Assembly: GCA_039707655.1 (NCBI GenBank)
Contig: CM077676.1
Span: 430,009,379-430,073,378 of the forward strand
Source of the DNA: Elymus sibiricus
Lineage: Eukaryota > Streptophyta > Magnoliopsida > Poales > Poaceae
Direction: 5' to 3'
DNA length: 64,000 bases
Below are positions 1 through 10,653 of the stretch, piece after piece (position 1 is the first letter of the stretch; each line of letters begins with the position of its first letter). The notes under the pieces were generated by a model. That model ran no database searches and was not told where the DNA came from. It saw nothing but the letters and a program-made list of their open reading frames with translations. Both the position numbers and the translations under genes were made by a program.

Positions 1-395
1 AACTCCACCCAGGTGATGATTGTTCCAGCAGCTAGGGTATGCCTATGACTGTTTCACCATTGAGCTGCAGGACCCTTTAGAAAGTAGGACGCAAAAGTGA
101 CATAGCTGGCAGGAGCAACATTAGCAGACTCCATCTCATACGTGATATCACGGAGCCAGTCATCGGCATCAAGCGACTGAACAGAGTTGCGGAATACAGC
201 AGGGTTGAGGCGAACAAAGTCTTGCAAGTTAATTGGGGCTGGCTGCTGGTTCATGTTCGGACGCGGGAACTGATCCATTACCCGTTGCAAGAATTGACGG
301 TTCAGCTCAAACTGTTGCATCATTGCAGCCATATAGTCGGGCGGTGGTGGATTGTTGGCACCACGGCCACGACCACGACCTGCTGGTCTAACCAT
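1..395 (-). pseudogene. RLG-A gag, 5' part, with premature stop
   Basis: The likely start is the ATG at 395, just after a plausible splice acceptor. The protein begins MVRPAGRGRGRG, followed by a Pro/Gln-rich stretch and then the start of a retrotransposon gag (capsid-type) domain with the motifs LNPAVF, DADDWLRDI and FLKGPAAQW. An in-frame TGA at 54-56 falls in the conserved tryptophan region, and the same frame stays open and gag-like to the window edge. Gag would form the particle that packages element RNA. The stop makes this copy defective unless it is read through. The domain call is good; the family is not assigned. Confidence 0.75.
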
Positions 396-638
396 TCTGC
401 TAAAGATTAACAGAGGGTAGTTTAGCAACGAGCATTGCAGTTGTATGGAATCGTTCATGAAGTAACACACACAACAAAGGAAGTGCAATAGATACAATAT
501 CATAGTCAAACATGACATACAGATCCATACATAGATTCAGTTACAAGCCAATGTTACAACAACGGAAAGGAAAGCTAGTCATACTAGGCGGCACGCAGGC
601 ACGCGGTGGAGGGATACAGCAATGGGACATAGCGATAG

Positions 639-1352
639 CTACATCATCGCTGGAAAGGACCACTGAAGCCAGGCAACTGCAAGTGACGACGTAGGGTGCA
701 GAAACTGGTCCCAAAGTGGAAGAAGAGGACCACGTGGAGGAGTACAACCTCCAACTGCAGGCCACTCAAGACCTGGTGGCAACTCCGTCGTGCGCGGGTA
801 AAGGATGTACTCTGGATGTATCCCTGCACTGACTGCTGGCAGCAACTGTGTCAGAGCATCGCAAAGACGAGCACGAGTGGCGTACAACTCGACAGCAAGA
901 GCTCGGGCAGTGCGATCCAGAGTCTCAGCGTACTGAACCAAAACCTGCGGGTCATAACGACGTCGCACGTAAGGGGTATAGACAGCAGTGTAATATCCAC
1001 TCTCATCCCCAGCGGGGGTATACGGGATATATCTGAAAGCAGTCTCCTCCAAGCGGCTGTGCTCTCCACGGAGACAGGCAATAGCAGTATAGGCAGCATC
1101 GTGGACTGCCATGTCAACAGTCACTCCAACACCATGAAAGGTATGCAACTCAGTGATGGAGCTGTTCTGCCGATCAAAGATACGAACCACAGCGTGGTAC
1201 TGCTCCTGGTTGAACTCGCGGTAATCCTCGTAAACAGTGTACTCGGGGTACCAGGGATATCCCAGCCTGGTCAAGAGGTCGATCAGGATAGCAGGGAACT
1301 CAGTCGCATCAACAACCATAATGTGGCATACGAGCTGTCTTGCGGGACGCAT
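639..1352 (-). CDS. RLG-A ORF0, dsRBD-like protein
   Basis: This is an intact ORF of 237 codons between the primer site and gag. The ATG at 1352 is preferred because TTGTTTCAG, a good splice acceptor, lies directly in front of it; an in-frame ATG at 1397 would add 15 residues. The N-terminal third reads PEY, then YHAVVRIF, then FHGVGVTVDMAVHDAAY, ending in an AxxCLR helix. This spacing resembles a double-stranded RNA-binding domain (PEY; strand; GxG; helix with AA). The basic KKxAK residues at the start of the second helix, which normally contact RNA, are missing. The C-terminal part is Arg/Leu-rich and then Pro-rich. The function is unknown; the dsRBD likeness is my inference by eye. Confidence 0.6.
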   Translation of the reverse strand: MRPARQLVCHIMVVDATEFPAILIDLLTRLGYPWYPEYTVYEDYREFNQEQYHAVVRIFDRQNSSITELHTFHGVGVTVDMAVHDAAYTAIACLRGEHSRLEETAFRYIPYTPAGDESGYYTAVYTPYVRRRYDPQVLVQYAETLDRTARALAVELYATRARLCDALTQLLPAVSAGIHPEYILYPRTTELPPGLEWPAVGGCTPPRGPLLPLWDQFLHPTSSLAVAWLQWSFPAMM

Positions 1353-1666
1353 CTGAAACAAGGAGTGCAAGATGTCAAATGACAGTGTGAGAAGCATATG
1401 ATAGTACTGGAAAGAAATGGTTGCAGATAATCCAGCTCTCCGGGTGAATGTGAAAATGAGAACCTAATGTCAGAGTTAGTAAAATCTTTAACCTGAAAGG
1501 AAGAGAGATCAGAGTCCCAGAGTAAGGAAGAGGAATAAAAGATCCTAATACCACCCATTGACGACGTGGGCCCGTAAGCCACACAGCCATGTTAGTAAAA
1601 CAGTTTTTCAGAGACTAGACTCAACTTCGGCCAACGAGATGGAAAGGGGGGTTCCTACAGGCAGTC

Positions 1667-1679
1667 TGCTCTGATACCA
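1667..1679 (-). other. RLG-A primer binding site
   Basis: The minus strand reads TGGTATCAGAGCA three bases inside the LTR end. This is the standard complement to the 3' end of initiator Met-tRNA, used to prime minus-strand cDNA. It fixes the orientation of RLG-A and marks the internal border of its 5' LTR. Confidence 0.85.
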
Positions 1680-1682
1680 ACT

Positions 1683-2849
1683 TGTGACGCCCCAGACTTA
1701 ATCGTGCACTAATAATACATGCAAATGCACACGATCAAGCCTAAGGACTCACTTCATGATATCACAACACAACTCTAAACACAAATAAAGTCATACAAGC
1801 TTTATATTACAAGCCAGGGACCTCGAGGGCTCGAATACATAAGCTCGAGTCATACATGCATCAGCGGAAGCGTCAGATATCTGAGTACAGACATAAAGTT
1901 AAACAAGTCTGCCTTAAGAAGGCTGAGCAAAACAACGACACTGATCGAAAAGGCACAGGCCTCCTGCCTGGGTGCCTCCTATCTACTCCTGGTCGTCGGT
2001 GGTCTCCACACAGTAGTAGTCTCCATCGGAGGGGTAGTAGCAGTCGTCGACTGGGGCAGCTGGCTCCGGGGCTCCGCCATCTGGTCGCAGCAAACGGGTA
2101 TGGGGAAAATGGGAGCAAGGCAACCGTGAGTACTCATCCAAAGTACTCGCAAGACTTACATCAGAACTATTTTATATATGCATCGGTATCAAAGAAGGGG
2201 CTGTATCTGTGGACTAGACTGCAAAAATGCCAGAATAGGGGGGAAAGCCAAGCCTATCGAAGACTAGCAAATTGCAGCATTAGAAGAGTGTAGATTAGTA
2301 CATAGTAAAGTAGTAAGCATGTAGTAACAACGCCCAGAGATCCTTCCTCGACTCCCCGCGAGAAAGCGATCCCGGAGCCAGCATATTATTAAACATCACA
2401 AGTATCCAGTTCTAGTTGTAGTAGATCGGGAGACTCCCTGAGCGTCCGTTACTATGGACACGGCTATTCGAATAGATATACTTCCCTGCATGGGTGCACC
2501 AACTTACCCAACACGCTCGATTAACTCAGGCCGGACACACTTTTATCGGGTCATGCCCGGCCTCGGCGGATCGACACACCGTAGTCCTACCTAGGCTCAA
2601 CAAGGAGGCCAGCACGCCGGTCTAACTCCTAAGTGCGAAGGTGTCATGGGCCAATCGTCCTTTGCACTCCTGCGCGTTGCGAACGCGGCCGGGAGTAGAC
2701 CTAGCCCCTTAATACAAGCGCAGGCTTTCCCAGTCCAACCCGGCGCGCGCCACTCAATTGCTGACGTCTGAGAGCTTTCGGAAGAATCGTACGACGCCGA
2801 GTGCCCATACTCATTCCCGCATGGTGGTTAGTGCGAAAAGGCCAGAGGC
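1683..2849 (-). repeat. RLG-A 5' LTR, first segment
   Basis: The segment starts on the plus strand with TGTGACGCCCC and is broken by RLG-B at 2850; GAGGC at 2845-2849 is one copy of the RLG-B target duplication. A plus-strand ORF at 1856-2293 has no recognisable domain and is treated as noise. In minus-strand terms this is the 3' (R/U5) end of the LTR. Confidence 0.8.
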
Positions 2850-3885
2850 TGATAACCCACAAGTATAGGGGATCGCAACAGTTTTCGAGGGTAGAGTATT
2901 CAACCCAAATTTATTGATTCGACACAAGGGGAGCCAAATAATATTTGCAAGTATTAGCAGTTGAGTTGTCAATTCAACCACACCTGGAGACTAAATATCT
3001 TCAACAGAGTGATCAGTAGCACAGTAGTATGATAGTTTGATAGCAGCAATAATAGTAATAGTAGCAGTAACGGTATCAGCAATAGTTTTGTAGCAATTGT
3101 GACAGTAGTGGCAACAGTAGTAACTTAGCAAGGAACAATATGTAAAAAGATCGTAGGCATTGGATCCGTGATTTTGTTGGATAACGTTCATCATGTAACA
3201 GTCATAACCTAGGGCGACACAGAACTTGCTCCAATTCATCAATGTAATGTAGGCATGTATTCCGTATATAGTCATACGTGCTTGCGATAAGAACTTGCAT
3301 GACATCTTTTGTCCTACCCTCCCATGGCAGCGGGGTCCATAAGGAAACAAAGGAATTACTCACTCCCGGCGGTGAGCATCATGAAATTGGTGATGAAGGA
3401 TGGTTCATGATGACGATGCCGGAAGATCCCCCTCTCCGGAGCCCCAAACGGACTCCAGATCTAGCATCCCGATGAAGAACAGGAGGTGGCGGCGGCTCCG
3501 TATCATGAAACGCAATAAAACTTCCTCCCTTTTTCTTCTCTGGAATTGTGAATTTATAGCGTTGGAATTAGGTCAGACGGAGCCACGTGGGCCCCACGAG
3601 GTACCAGGGCGCGCCTGGGGGGGTGGCGCGCCCTGGTGCCTCGTGAGCACTGGGTGGCCCCCCTCCAGTGGGTCTTGGTTCCAGTATTTTTTATTTATTC
3701 CATAGAAAATCTCCAAAAAGTTTCATCCATTTCCAAGAACTTTTATTTCTGCACAAAAAAACAACACCAGGGTAATTCTGCTGAAAACATCGTCAGTCCG
3801 GGTTAGTTCCATTCAAATCATGCAAATTAGGGGCCAAAACAAGAGCAAAAGTGTTTGGAAAAGTAGATACGATGGAGACGTATCA
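2850..3885 (-). repeat. RLG-B 3' LTR, internally deleted
   Basis: It runs from TGATAACCCAC to GGAGACGTATCA on the plus strand. Compared with the other LTR it lacks about 360 bp: sequence matching 11158-11517 of the other copy is absent at about 3351, where the junction reads GGAAACAAAGG. It keeps the U3 promoter region: a GC-rich hairpin at 3595-3645 and a minus-strand TATA box (CTATAAAT) at 3552-3559. Confidence 0.9.
3552..3645 (-). promoter_or_regulatory. RLG-B 3' LTR hairpin plus TATA box
   Basis: The 21-bp arms at 3595-3615 and 3625-3645 pair with a single G.U-type mismatch around a G-rich 9-base loop, with GGCGCGCC at the inner end. On the minus strand the TATA box CTATAAAT (3552-3559) starts about 36 bases downstream. 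The same pair of features sits at 11725-11819 in the other LTR. This looks like the core promoter of the element. Confidence 0.65.
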
Positions 3886-6014
3886 ACTCCCCCAAGCTTA
3901 ACTCATTGCTTGTCCTCAAGCAATTCAGTTGACAATTTGAAAGTGATAAAGAAAAAAATTTACAAACTCTTTTGTTCTTGTATCTATATATATGTTTAAA
4001 TAGTACCCAAATTTTAAGCAAAGATTATAACTAACCACGCAAATGATAACTCTTAGAAATTATATTCACTCATATCAATGGCATAATCAACTAGCGAGCA
4101 ATAATAAGATATTTCAAATGCCAACACTTTGTCAAAACGATCATGATATAATATGACAACATGGTATCTCGCTAGCCCTTTCTGAGACCACAAAACATAA
4201 ATGCAGAGCACCTCCAAAGTTCAAGCAGCGACTAAACATTGTAATTCATGGTAGAAGAGATCCAGTCATGATGCACACAACATTAACTATTCACAATGCA
4301 TGAGAATGACAATAGTGCTCTCAGGACTAGTACTTATTTGAGAAGGTGATGACTCAACAATAAAAGTAAAATAACATAAAAGTAAATAGATAAGCCCTTC
4401 GCAGAGGGAAGCATGGATTTGCAGAGGTGCCAGAGCTCGAAGCTTAAATTAGAGATAAATAAAATTTTGGGAGGTATGCCTTTCCTGTCAACGTCACGAC
4501 CGAGAGTTTTTAATATCTTCCATGCTAAACACATTAGCGGTGGTTCCCAAGCGGTAAAGTAAAGTTTACTCCCCCTCCACCAACAATCACAAGCCATGGC
4601 TAGCCGAATCCTCGGGTGCCCTCCATACCAACAACTTTCCGGGGGAGTTTGTTTTATTATTTTGCAATTTTAATAATGGGACTGGGCATCCCGATTACCA
4701 GCCCCTCTCGTGCAAGGACAAGTGAATCAACACTCATCATGAGAATAACCCGCTTGGCATGGAAGATACTGACCACCCCCTGTCGCTCCATAAGCGGTAC
4801 GGGCACACAAAATAGATGTTCATTTGAATATTTAGAGTTGGCACATGCAAATTTACTTAGAACGGCAGAGTAATACCGCATATAGGTAGATATAGTGGAC
4901 TCATATGGAATAACTTTAGGTTTAAAGGTTTTGATGCACAAGCAGCATTCCCGCTTAGTACAGGCGAAGGCTGCAAATAGGTTGAGAAGCGACCAGCTAG
5001 AGAGTGAAAACGGTCATAATCATGCATTATGAATAATCAAGATTGAATACTAGCATGAGTAGGATATAAACACCATGAACATAAATATCGTGAAGGCTAT
5101 GTTGGTTTTGAATCAACTACATGTGTGAACATGTGCCAAGTCAAGCCACTTGAAACATTCAGAGGAGGATACCATATCATCATACTACATCACAATCATT
5201 TTAATGCATGTTGACACTCAAGATAAATCATTATCCACTCCTAGCTACTTAAGCATGGCATGAACAACTATAATCTCTAATTGTCATCATAAACATGTTT
5301 AATCATAATATGCTGAATCATGGATACTGAGTTAAACATATTTACAAAAAGAAAGAACAAGTTGAGTTCATACCCACTTTTCCTTGCCACAGTCACTTCA
5401 TCAAATCATCGTCATTATTGCCTTTCACTTGCACGACCGATTGATATGAAAATAATAATAGTGCAAGAGTGACATGGACTAAGCTAGAATCTGCAAACAT
5501 TTTATTCAAAGTTGAAGACAACGTAAAATGGGCTCTTTGTTAGATCAACAACAATGCATATGAGAGCCACTCAACATTTTCATCGTGGTCTTCTCCTTAC
5601 AATGACTCAACAAAAGAAAAGAATTTCAGAGAAACACACTGAAATATTTTTGGAGTTTTTAGTTTTTCTGAAGTAAACGAAATAAAGAAGAAAACGAAAA
5701 ACGAGAAAAACTATTTACACGGGAAAGCTCCCAACAAGTAAAAGAACAAACGGGAAATCTTTTTGGGTTTTCTTTTACTACTATGAAACTACAACTAATT
5801 AAACTAGAAAGAAAAACTGAAAAGAAGCGAGAAATGTTTTTGGATTTTCTTAAGTTTTTCGAACACACTAGAAGAAAGCGAGAAAATAAAAGTAGCATGG
5901 ATTATACAATGAAAAAGTATGAACACGGACAACTGGAATTAAATGTGTGAGCATGAATGTAATGTCGGTGAGAGATACGTACTCCCCCAAGCTTAGGCTT
6001 TTGCCTAGCTTGGT
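3886..6014 (-). other. RLG-B polypurine tract and long 3' untranslated region
   Basis: On the minus strand AAGCTTGGGGGAGT directly abuts the 3' LTR at 3886-3899 and is the expected polypurine tract for plus-strand priming. The remaining 2.1 kb up to the 3' ORF is AT-rich with only short meaningless ORFs. A second copy of the tract core (AAGCTTGGGGGAGT, 5981-5994) overlaps a hairpin at 5987-6013, just after the 3' ORF stop. Confidence 0.7.
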
Positions 6015-7052
6015 CTACGGCCATTCGTAGTAGCCATCCGGTCCCATGTGAAAGTCCTGAGGCGGCGGCACCCGAGCATCCCAATCCTGGGGCTCCTCCT
6101 CTGCCGCTGCCAACGCGTTCCGGTAAGCAATGATGCCCGGTGGCATCACGGTATATCCATTCCTGGCTTGAGAATCAAACAAAGCAGGTGCAGGCAACAG
6201 AATAATATCACGAGTATCCTCCCTAAAAACCAAGTTATAACGAATGTTGTGAGGAGGCTCAGGAGCATCAAGAAAGTGGTGGTCCCTCATGGACTGGTGA
6301 TCTAAGTAAATTCTGGGCAACAAACAATCATGAGGGCGTATGTTAACATTAAAACGTCTCGCTAAGCGAGTAGCATAAATACCACCATGAATTTTACCCC
6401 TAGTTCTATTAGTGTGCAGGCGGCATGCAATGATAGCTCCCAGGTTATAAGTGTTGTCATTATGTAGTGCACGGCGTAAAATGGCAAAGTCAGGTGTAGC
6501 TAGCGCACTACCTTGCTCCCTAGCAATCAAGCATTTCCCTAAGAATAAAGCAAAGTAATGAACAGAAGGAAATTGCAAGCTAGTGGCTCGGGCTTTCGAC
6601 ACGCCCCTTGTCTCTCCCACAGTTAAAGTGTGGAGGAAACCCTGAAACTCCTCCGGCCGAAGCTCTCTAATTTCCCCATCAAGGGGAATCAAACATATCT
6701 CACAAAATTCAGCCAGAGGTATCTGATAATGTTCAGCATATAAATCAAAGCGCACCTCAGGGGGTTCGAGCCTACTCAGAAAATGAAAGTTTTGCACAAA
6801 GGAATTTGTAAGTATGTGGTGCTGGTCACACTCATCGGCGAGGAAGTCGGCCAGTCCAGCATTTGCAACGAATTGCGCGAACTATTGGTAGAATCCGGCT
6901 TCATTCATGAAGGGATTGTGCGGCCATTCGCACGGCCGGACCTCCGTCCTACGCGGAATGTTGAGGTCACTGTCCGAGGTCTCCCCAAGGACTCCCCAAG
7001 GACTCCCTTGGCGTTCGTTCCACTTCGAGGAACTCCTTCGAAAGATATTCAT
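6015..7052 (-). pseudogene. RLG-B 3' ORF, Athila-ORF1-like protein with one in-frame stop
   Basis: One reading frame runs from an ATG at 7052 to a stop at 6015 (345 sense positions), broken only by a TAG at 6882-6884. The start is supported by a splice acceptor, TTGTTCTTAG, four bases upstream. Downstream of the stop it continues through FLADECDQHHILTNSF, NFHFLSRLEPPEVRFDLY, EFCEICLIP and TNRTRGKIHGGIYATRLARRF to a Pro/Asp-rich tail. This matches the domain class found downstream of protease or pol in Athila-type Gypsy elements (Pfam 'Arabidopsis retrotransposon ORF1' type). There is no transmembrane segment, so an envelope role is unlikely. The biochemical function is unknown. Confidence 0.75.
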
Positions 7053-7056
7053 TTTC

Positions 7057-7600
7057 CTAAGAACAATTTTCTAAAAAAAATTTGGGCCACAAAATGATAT
7101 CAATAAAACTTCACAAGATTGATAGCAACTACTCATATGGATGTCTAGAGGCTATATCAAGCATTCAAACTATTTGGAACTCAAAGAATTCAACATGCAA
7201 GCTCATTTTCTGTAGCACCAAGAGCAGCTAATTATGCAAAATATAATCAACTAGAGCAAAAACTAATTGGAGCAATGGAGGAGTCACATACCAAGGAGCA
7301 ATCTCCCAAAACAGTTTCGGAAACGGGGCTCCGAGCAAAGAGATCAAAAATTTCAGGTTTGTGAGCAAGAACACGAGAGAGAGAGCTACCAGGAATTTTT
7401 TCTAGAGGCAAGAGACGAAGTGAGCTGAAGGGATAAGTGAGGGGGTCCCTGTGGGGCCCACGAGGTACCTGGGCGCGCCAGGGGGGTGGCGCGCCCTGGT
7501 GCCTCATGGGCACCTGGGGCACCCCCCTGGAATGTGTCCAGTGCCAAAAATTCTTAAATATTACATAAAAATTCATATCAAAATTTTATTGCATTCTGAG
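7057..7600 (-). promoter_or_regulatory. RLG-B internal promoter-like module and 5' UTR intron
   Basis: A hairpin with arms 7459-7479 and 7488-7508 repeats the LTR hairpin (GGTACC box, GGCGCGCC core, G-rich loop). On the minus strand it is followed by a pyrimidine-rich leader, a possible splice donor near 7290 (CTTG then GTATGTG) and an acceptor near 7057 (TTGTTCTTAG) just ahead of the 3' ORF start. No strong TATA box is visible here. I read it as a duplicated U3 module that could start a separate mRNA for the 3' ORF. The splice sites and promoter are inferred. Confidence 0.5.
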
Positions 7601-7844
7601 CACTTTTATTTCTGGGCACCTTTTTTATTGCACGGATTAATCAGAGAACAGGATAATCATGGCATTTTATTGCATTTAACTAAAAATAACAGAAAATAAA
7701 AAGTGGTACAGAAGGTTGTGCTTACTAAATTCATCGACCACATGCCTTCTAAAAGAATCCATTAATAAGGTTGATCAAGTCTTATTAACAAACCATTTCC
7801 GAGTGACATGAAACCGAAGAACTTTCGTATAACACTAAGTTACC

Positions 7845-8893
7845 TCAACAGGGGATATGCATCTCCCCGATAATAAGAGTTTCATATTTCCTTTTAACAG
7901 TAGGAAGAGGGAGTTGAAAACTTCCAGTAGTAATTGTCGGAGTCTTTTCAATAATATGAATACCATTTACTTGAAATTGTTTCTTCGGAAAGTGCACCGT
8001 ATGTTCATTACTATTGATATGAAAAGTGACCTTGCTTTTGTTGCAATCAATAACAGCCCCTGCAGTATTCAAGAAGGGTCTACCAAGGATAATCGACATG
8101 TTGTCATCCTCGGGCATATCAAGTATAACAAAGTCTGTTAGAATAGTAACGTTTGCAACTACAACAGGCACATCCTCACAAACACCGATAGGTATGGCAG
8201 TTGATTTGTCAGCCATTTCCAATGATATTTCAGTGGGAGTGAGTTTATTCAAATCAAGTCTTTTATATAAAGAGAAAGGCATAACACTAACACCGGCTCC
8301 TAAATCACACAAAGCAGTTTTGACATAATTTCTTTTAATGGAGCATGGTATAGTTGGTATTCCTGGATCTCCTAGTTTCTTAGGTACTCCATCCTTAAAA
8401 GAATAATTTGCAAGCATGGTAGAAATTTCAGCTTCAGGTATCTTTCTTTTATTTGTGACAATGTCTTTCATGTATTTAGCATAAGGAAGCATCTTTATAA
8501 TTTCAGTCAAACGAGTGCGCAAAAAGACTGGCCTAAGCATTTCAGCAAAGCGTTCAAATTCTTCCTCATCCTTTTTCTTAGATGGTTTAGGAGGAAGGGC
8601 ATGGGTTTTTGAACCCATGGTTCTCTTTCTTTACCATGTTTTCTAGCAATGAAGTCTCTTTTATCATAACGTTTATTTTTAGAAGGTGGGTTATCAAGAT
8701 CAACAGCATGTTCTATTTCAACATCATTATCAGGTTCTTTATCATTATCTGGTTGGGTATCCACATGAGCATCATCATTATTATTATCATCGAGTGGTTG
8801 TTCGTTACCAGATTGTGTTTCATCATCAGAAATAGAAACATCATTACTATCCTCCAAGGGTTTTTCTACCTCGGGTTCACTAGAAGTATGCAA
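7845..8893 (-). pseudogene. RLG-B linker and aspartic protease region, frameshifted
   Basis: The acidic linker (8893 to about 8600) is rich in Asp/Asn and continues the gag frame. A frameshift near 8600 moves into the frame used from 8618 to 7845. That part begins with a Lys/Glu-rich segment (EEEFERFAEMLRPVFLRT) and contains a retropepsin-like core: ALCDLGAGVSVMPFSLYKRL (about residues 104-123), then VILDMPEDD and SIILGRPFLNTAGAVIDC. The DLGA motif is a known plant retroelement variant of the catalytic D-T/S-G. No reverse transcriptase follows, which is the key sign that the element is non-autonomous. Confidence 0.75.
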
Positions 8894-8959
8894 AGTCCTA
8901 TCATTTTTCTTTTTCTTTTTAGATGGACTAGGTGCATCAATATTAATTCTTTGAGAGTC

Positions 8960-10575
8960 TTATTCAATTCTTTTTGGGTGACCTTCAGGATAAAGTGGCT
9001 CCTGAGTCATTCTACCTCCTCTAGTCATTACTCTAACAGCATGATCATTCATATTGTTATTCATTTCATTGAGCAATTCACTTTGAGATTTAGCAACTTG
9101 TTCTAATTGGGTTTGAACCATAGATGCATGTTTACTCACACCTTTAACATCATTAGCAATTCTAAATAACAAGTCACTCAAGCGATCAATCATGTATGCA
9201 TTTCGTTTCAATTGTTTCATAACATTTGCGTTGAAATGATCTTGCTTAATAATATAATTGCCAAATTCATACAAGCATTGACTAGGAGGTTTGTTATAAG
9301 GAATATCACTTGCATCAAATTTTATAAGAGAATTTACCTCTACTACCTGTGGTGGTGTGTCAATATCATGTATTTCTTCAATAGGTGGTAAATTCTTAAC
9401 ATCTTCAGCTTTAATACCCTTTTCCTTCTGACATTTCTTTGCTTCTTGCATATCTTCAGGACTGAGATATAAAATACCCCTCTTCTTCGGAGTGGGTTTA
9501 GGCGGTGGTTCGGGAAGTGTCCAATCATGATCATTCTTCAATATATTATTCAATAATTCCTTAGCTTGTCCTGTAGTTCGTTCCCTGAAAACACAACCAG
9601 GACAACTATCTAGGTAGTCCCTAGAAGCATCAGTTAGTCCATTATAGAAGATATCAAGTATTTCATTCTTCTTAAGAGGATGGTCAGGCAAGGCATTAAG
9701 TAATTGGAGAAGCCTCCCCCAAGCTTGAGGGAGATTCTCTTCTTCAATTTGCACAAAGTTAAATATTTCCTGTAAAGCAGCTTGTTTCTGGTGAGCGGAA
9801 AATATTTTTCAGAGAAGTAATAAATCATATCCTGGGGACTACGCACACATCCAGGAGCAAGAGTATTATACCATTCTTTAGCATCACCCTTTAATGAGAA
9901 AGGAAACAACTTAAGAATATAGTAATAGCGAATTTTTTCCTCATGAGCAAATAGGGTGGCTATATTATTTAATTTAGTAAGATGTGCCACAACGGTTTCA
10001 GTTTCATAACCTTGGAAAGGATCAGATTCAACCAAAGTAATTAACTTAGGATCGACAGAGAATTCATAATCCTTATCAGTAACAAATATGGGAGAGGTAG
10101 AAAACTTAGGATCATATTTCATTCTCTCCCTCATAGATTTTTCTTTCATTTCAGCAAGCAACTTTATAACTTCATGTCTATCATTACAAGCAAGAATGGC
10201 TTTAGCCGTCTCCCTACCAAAGCAATGTTCATCAGGTGTTTCAACTCTAGTAGGGGAGCTAGACATAATAGGTGAATCATAATTCTCAAGTGATTCAACA
10301 TTTTCAATTTCTTTAGCTTTAGCAATTTGTTCAGTAAGAAATTCACCAAGTGGCACAACATTATCAAGCATAGTACTAGCATCATCATGAGTATCATTCA
10401 TAGCAGAAGTGGTATCATCAATAACTTGTGACATATCAGAATTAATAGCATGTGGTGGTGTTGCAAGTTTACTCAAAACAGAAGGTGAATTAAGTGCAGA
10501 GCTAGATGGCAGTTTCTTACCTTCCCTCGTCTTAGAGGGAACGATCTTGGTCTTAGCGTCTTTCAAATTCTTCAT
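8960..10575 (-). pseudogene. RLG-B gag, frameshifted
   Basis: The true ATG is at 10575; the open frame extends three codons further upstream without one. The first frame (to 9634) carries a gag core with KLFPFSLKGDAKEWYNTL and MIYYFSEKYFP. A one-base shift near 9785 moves it to a second frame (9754-8960), which continues with LPQAWGRLLQLLNALPDHPL, YNGL, DSCPGCVF and a coiled stretch (ELLNEMNNNMNDH). The second frame ends at a TAA at 8960-8962. The protein would form the virus-like particle. The breaks mean this copy no longer makes a full gag. Confidence 0.8.
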
Positions 10576-10624
10576 AGTGATCAACAGATATAAATCCCAA
10601 GTGACTTAGCAAATAAAGCTATGC

Positions 10625-10642
10625 TCCCCGGCAACGGCGCCA
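10625..10642 (-). other. RLG-B primer binding site
   Basis: The minus strand reads TGGCGCCGTTGCCGGGGA eleven bases inside the 5' LTR. This is the primer site typical of Athila-like elements, usually described as complementary to tRNA-Asp. It supports the Athila-like assignment and the minus orientation. Confidence 0.8.
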
Positions 10643-10653
10643 GAAAAAGGTCT

